Origin: Flavobacterium hankyongi | GTDB taxonomy: Bacteria; Bacteroidota; Bacteroidia; Flavobacteriales; Flavobacteriaceae | Assembly: GCF_036840915.1 (NCBI RefSeq) | Contig: NZ_CP085725.1 | Coordinates: 806,001 to 870,000, forward strand | Reading direction: 5' to 3' | DNA length: 64,000 nt | Shown: piece after piece, positions 60,370-64,000 of the stretch | Layout of the letters: each line of letters begins with the position of its first letter | How positions within the stretch are numbered: position 1 is the first letter of the stretch | Translations under genes and position numbers: made by a program | The notes under the pieces: model-generated | Databases searched by the model: none | What the model saw: the letters and a program-made list of their open reading frames with translations, nothing else | Told to the model about the DNA's origin: nothing

Positions 60370-62577
60370 CTATAGATTAAAATTAACTCCTAGCATTATA
60401 TTTCTTCCAATGTTAGGTATTCCATCTGTTTTTAACCTAGATAAATGAGAAATATATTCTTTATCAAGTAAATTATTTCCGCTTATATTAAATTCAAACT
60501 TAGTATTAAATAAGTTTATATTTCCACCTAGTCCAAAATTTAGCAATGAATAATCATTAGTTGAAGTTTCGAATGCACTCACTTTAGTTTGCTTCAAATA
60601 AGTTTCTAGATTTAATGAAACATATGATTTCTTAAGCCAATTAAAAGATTTTACTTCTACTCTAATTGTATTATTAAGTTTATTCGCTGGAATTAGTGGA
60701 AGATTTTCACCACCAGACATTTTACCTGTTACACTTTCAAAACTGCTTGTATAATGAAGCCAGTCTATTGGATGTGGGTGAAAGTGTATTCCTGCCTCTC
60801 CACCATAAAGCACACTGTTAGCTTGCATGTAATTGTAAACTAAATTATCATCTATAAAATCTAATGTTGGAGCGATAAAGATGTAATTATTAATGTGATT
60901 ATAAAACCCATTTACAAAGAATTCAAAATGTGAGTTGCCATATTCAATATTTACATCAGCCTGAATATTTTGCTCGTTTTTTAAATTTGAATTTCCTATT
61001 TCGTAACGATTACTTCCTTCATGCACGCCATTAGAAGTTAATTCGGCTAGATTTGGCGCTCTAAACCCTGAAGCTAAATTAGCACGTAAAGTAAGTTTTT
61101 CTAACAAATTAGTTTTATAACCTAAAGAAGCATTGAAACTATGAAATTTTTTGTTAATAGCTTCAAAATATCCTTCCTCTCCTATTTCACCATGTGTTTG
61201 GGTTTCAACACTTCTGTTATCAAATCTAAGCCCCGCTTGAATTACATTTTTATTCCATTCGTAGTTGGATGTGATCAAAAAGCCCATATCTTTTGTTTTT
61301 GCATCAGGAATTAATATTTCTTCACCTAAATTTTTATTGGTTTGATTCATTCCTTGTATACCAATTATAGTCTCAAAATTTCCAACTTTTGGTAAATAAT
61401 ATTTAATATCATAATTAAATGTTTGCAAATCCATTCTCAAAATTGGAATCTTTGAATCTTCAAATTCGTTTCTATCGTTTGCTATGTAACCAAAATCAAA
61501 ATCTAGTTTAGATTTTTTAAAAAATAAGGTATTATGTAAACTTGCAATGTGATTTAAAACACCTTGTCTTGGATAATCTGGATCTTTTTTAATTGTGTTT
61601 TCTCCAATCTCTTCTGGTAAGCCAAGATTTAAATTATTTAAGTTATAGCGAAAAGTTGTTGAAAACGATTTGTTACTATAACCAATCCCTGTTTTTAAAT
61701 CAGTTTCTTCAAAGCGAGTATTTGTAACACGATTACCATTTGGCATTTCATAATCTGAATGAATATTGTAACCACCTCTAATAAGAAATTTCCAATTTTC
61801 TGAAGAAGTTTTTAATCCAAAACTTGTGTTACTTCCTAATGTGTTAGTAAAGAACTTTTGGCTAAAATCACTCGAATATGAATTTGATTTCGCAAATTTT
61901 TCAGGATTAAAATATAAAACACCTCCAAGAGCATCTGATCCATACAATAAAGAAGCTGGTCCTTTTATTACTTCTACACTTTCTACACCACTATCGTTTA
62001 ATCCTAAACCATGTTCTTCTCCAAATTGTTGGTTTTCTAATCGAACGCCTTGAGAATATACTAGAACTCGATTACCACTCAAACCTCTAATTACTGGTTT
62101 TCCTATTGATGTACCTGTTGAAATATTAGAGACACCGGGTATTTTTGATAATCCTTCTGCCAAAGTTGCTGCACCTGACTGTTGCAATTCTTTTATCTTT
62201 TTATTTTCAACCTTCATTACATTTTGAGATTGAATTTTGTTAAAAACAGTAGATACTATAACTTCATCAATGTGATGGGAATGTTCTTCTGACAAAATAA
62301 CATCATGTATAACTTCAGAAGTATTTAAAGTAATTGCTGATGTAACTGCATCAAATTCAGGATGAGAAAAGATTACTATGAAATTTCCATAAGGAAGTTG
62401 ATTAAACTGATAATTACCATTTTCATCCGATTTAGTTTCTTTATGCAAATCAGGAATAGATATGATTACACCATTAATTTTATTTGATTTTTCATCGGTT
62501 ATTGTTCCCTTTAATGATGTTTGAGCATGGGCAAATATTGAAAACCCTATAAATAGGGCTATAAAAAAAGATTTCAT
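60370..62577 (-). CDS. TonB-dependent outer-membrane receptor
   Basis: This 735-aa protein has a signal peptide (MKSFFIALFIGFSIFAHAQT) and a carboxypeptidase-like regulatory domain (SLKGTITDEKSNKINGVIIS..., about residues 22-95). A plug domain follows (IPGVSNISTGTSIGKPVIRG; VESVEVIKGPASLLYGSDAL) and then a 22-strand barrel ending in the aromatic-terminated NIMLGVNFNL. A His-rich segment EEHSHHIDE precedes the plug, and a small His/Cys-rich protein is encoded 47 nt upstream, so a metal such as zinc or copper is a likely substrate (inference). Confidence 0.9.
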   Translation of the reverse strand: MKSFFIALFIGFSIFAHAQTSLKGTITDEKSNKINGVIISIPDLHKETKSDENGNYQFNQLPYGNFIVIFSHPEFDAVTSAITLNTSEVIHDVILSEEHSHHIDEVIVSTVFNKIQSQNVMKVENKKIKELQQSGAATLAEGLSKIPGVSNISTGTSIGKPVIRGLSGNRVLVYSQGVRLENQQFGEEHGLGLNDSGVESVEVIKGPASLLYGSDALGGVLYFNPEKFAKSNSYSSDFSQKFFTNTLGSNTSFGLKTSSENWKFLIRGGYNIHSDYEMPNGNRVTNTRFEETDLKTGIGYSNKSFSTTFRYNLNNLNLGLPEEIGENTIKKDPDYPRQGVLNHIASLHNTLFFKKSKLDFDFGYIANDRNEFEDSKIPILRMDLQTFNYDIKYYLPKVGNFETIIGIQGMNQTNKNLGEEILIPDAKTKDMGFLITSNYEWNKNVIQAGLRFDNRSVETQTHGEIGEEGYFEAINKKFHSFNASLGYKTNLLEKLTLRANLASGFRAPNLAELTSNGVHEGSNRYEIGNSNLKNEQNIQADVNIEYGNSHFEFFVNGFYNHINNYIFIAPTLDFIDDNLVYNYMQANSVLYGGEAGIHFHPHPIDWLHYTSSFESVTGKMSGGENLPLIPANKLNNTIRVEVKSFNWLKKSYVSLNLETYLKQTKVSAFETSTNDYSLLNFGLGGNINLFNTKFEFNISGNNLLDKEYISHLSRLKTDGIPNIGRNIMLGVNFNL

Positions 62578-62624
62578 TTAATTGATTTTAATGTTTAATA
62601 AAGATTAATACAAAGTATTTGATA

Positions 62625-62972
62625 TTAAACATTCACAGGAGGACCTCTGAGATAAAAAGTAGTAGAGTTGCAATTAATTTCTACACTTTTATAACCAAAT
62701 ATTACATCATAGTTAACAACAAAATTTTTAAATTCAAATGAATAAAATTCTGTTGGTATATAATTACTGAAAGAATACTCACAAACAAAACAATCGTCAA
62801 AATCATTATGAGCATGAGAAAATTCGGTTTTGTTTGTATTGTACTTGTGATGGCAATGCTCAGTTGTGAGCTGTTTTACTAAGTGTTCAAATGAATGCCC
62901 AGATTGAAACAATATTGCGAACAATATTGCGCCAAGCAGAGAGTAATTAAAAAATAGTAATTTCTTTTTCAT
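62625..62972 (-). CDS. small His/Cys-rich membrane-associated protein
   Basis: The start is taken at MKKKLLFFNYSLLGAILFAI (62972), giving about 115 aa with an N-terminal membrane or signal segment. QLTTEHCHHKYNTNKTEFSH, then AHNDFDDCFVCEYSF, give several His and Cys, and the C-terminus ends FYLRGPPVNV, a tail seen in small Flavobacterial proteins next to TonB receptors. It is probably co-transcribed with the receptor. A metal-related role is inferred. Confidence 0.7.
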   Translation of the reverse strand: MKKKLLFFNYSLLGAILFAILFQSGHSFEHLVKQLTTEHCHHKYNTNKTEFSHAHNDFDDCFVCEYSFSNYIPTEFYSFEFKNFVVNYDVIFGYKSVEINCNSTTFYLRGPPVNV

Positions 62973-63041
62973 TTGAAACAAATATAAAAAAGAAATCCGT
63001 TATACTAAGGCATAACGGATTAATATGATAAAAGAAATTTA

Positions 63042-64000
63042 TTAAACTAAATTGTTTGCAACCAAATATTCTGCAATTTGCACAGCATTGGTAGCCGCTC
63101 CTTTACGTAAATTATCAGCAACAATCCACATGTTTAATGTATTAGGCTGACTTTCATCACGACGTATTCTTCCAACAAAAACATCATCTTTTCCTTGAGC
63201 ATATAATGGCATTGGGAAAGTAAATGTATCTACATTATCTTGAACAGTTACTCCTTTTGTATGATGCAAAATTTGACGTACATTACTAACTTCATAATCT
63301 TTTTCAAACTCAACGTTTACTGCTTCGCTGTGCCCTCCAACAACTGGAATTCTTACAGCAGTAGCTGTTACTGCAATAGTTTTGTCATCTAATATTTTTT
63401 GAGTTTCACGCACTAATTTCATTTCTTCTTTAGTGTAATCATTGTCTTCAAAAATATCACATTGAGGAATAGCATTACGGTGAATTTGGTATTTATAAGC
63501 CATTTCACCCTTAACTCCTTCATATTCGTTCTCCAATTGGCGAACAGCTTTTACCCCAGTTCCAGTAATCGATTGATATGTTGAAACAACTACACGCTTG
63601 ATATCATATTCTTTATGAAGTGGCGCTAAAACCATTACCATTTGAATCGTCGAACAGTTAGGGTTTGCGATAATTTTGTCTTCTTTAGTCAAAACTGAAG
63701 CATTAATTTCAGGAACAACCAGTTTTTTTGTTGGATCCATTCTCCATGCAGATGAATTATCGATTACAGTAGTACCAGCTTCAGCAAACTTTGGAGCCCA
63801 TTCTTTTGAAGTATCTCCACCAGCAGAAAAAATCGCAATAGCGGGTTTCATATCAATCGCCGTTTGCATTCCCACAACCTTATACTTATTACCTTTAAAT
63901 TCAATTTCGTTACCTACAGATCTTTCAGAAGCAACGGGAATTAATTCTGTTATTGGAAAATTTCTTTCTGCTAAAACTTGAAGCATTACTTCTCCTACCA
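63042..64000 (-). CDS. asd: aspartate-semialdehyde dehydrogenase, N-terminus cut by window edge
   Basis: The frame continues past 64000. The residues before the first in-window Met read VGEV, matching the GATGMVG-type NADP-binding N-terminus lost beyond the edge. Inside the window are IAIFSAGGDTSKEWAPKFAE, VIANPNCSTIQMVMVLAPLH with the active-site Cys, VSTYQSITGTGVKAVRQLE and RIPVVGGHSEAVNVEF with the catalytic His. It makes aspartate semialdehyde for lysine, threonine and methionine synthesis. It is a housekeeping gene. Confidence 0.94.
   Translation of the reverse strand, partial: VGEVMLQVLAERNFPITELIPVASERSVGNEIEFKGNKYKVVGMQTAIDMKPAIAIFSAGGDTSKEWAPKFAEAGTTVIDNSSAWRMDPTKKLVVPEINASVLTKEDKIIANPNCSTIQMVMVLAPLHKEYDIKRVVVSTYQSITGTGVKAVRQLENEYEGVKGEMAYKYQIHRNAIPQCDIFEDNDYTKEEMKLVRETQKILDDKTIAVTATAVRIPVVGGHSEAVNVEFEKDYEVSNVRQILHHTKGVTVQDNVDTFTFPMPLYAQGKDDVFVGRIRRDESQPNTLNMWIVADNLRKGAATNAVQIAEYLVANNLV

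Overview
The window is chromosomal DNA of a low-GC Bacteroidota, most likely a Flavobacteriaceae member (Flavobacterium-like). Signs are T9SS C-terminal sorting domains, TAnnTTTG-type promoters, a fused alpha/beta E1 dehydrogenase, a GG-leader peptide, a TonB receptor with an N-terminal carboxypeptidase-like domain, and the protein similarities overall.

The most striking content is a dispersed RNA-repair and RNA-surveillance regulon at about 1-3 kb and 23.8-36.5 kb. It encodes the RNA ligase RtcB, a TROVE/Ro60 protein, a WYL-domain regulator, an HD phosphohydrolase, TatD, an SPFH/slipin protein and several small unknown proteins. Between these genes lie structured RNAs on the minus strand. 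Five tandem Y RNA-like units (32.2-33.1 kb) share the motif TTACTTCG next to a closing stem. A two-module permuted tRNA-like RNA lies at 1.38-1.63 kb. A tRNA-like RNA with a roughly 115-nt domain in the variable-arm position lies just upstream of rtcB. Five divergent tRNA genes, one with an odd ACA anticodon, lie at 2.14-2.54 kb. Six copies of one palindrome (core CGCAATTATTTTGCG, plus strand) lie at 2.07, 23.87, 27.32, 31.63, 33.13 and 34.77 kb. Each is 15-16 nt from a minus-strand TTTG -7-like element, so they look like operators of one regulon, perhaps bound by the WYL protein. A Septu-like ATPase/HNH defence pair sits between two of the copies.

The remaining layout is as follows. From 3.4 to 19.6 kb there is a near-gapless minus-strand operon with a 2743-aa SpvB/RHS toxin-like protein, three 2-oxoglutarate/Fe dioxygenases, a squalene-cyclase-like repeat protein, a VAO-type (cholesterol oxidase-like) flavoprotein, a Gly-rich protein and unknowns. 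From 20.0 to 22.3 kb are an ExbD-like protein and a lipoprotein with a CxxCH motif. From 22.3 to 23.8 kb is a repeat-rich interval around a frameshifted DUF559 gene. From 27.5 to 28.5 kb are a GG-leader peptide and an XRE regulator with perfect palindromic operators. From 37 to 40 kb is a tyrosinase with copper-protein-like partners. From 40.4 to 48.0 kb are DUF2200, two tandem T9SS-secreted repeat proteins, a collagen-like protein and another T9SS protein. From 48.8 kb to the end are core genes: fused E1 dehydrogenase, SUI1 factor, nucleoside phosphorylase, DinB, GNAT, transglutaminase, uracil-DNA glycosylase, a MutS2 lacking Smr, DCC protein, PhyH, a TonB receptor, and aspartate-semialdehyde dehydrogenase cut by the right edge.

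How the RNA-repair parts may work together (inference): RNA damage activates the regulator and induces RtcB to re-ligate broken tRNAs. Ro60 loaded with a set of Y RNAs handles misfolded or cleaved RNA. The HD enzyme may process ends. The tRNA-like RNAs serve as Ro60 partners, decoys or replacement tRNAs.
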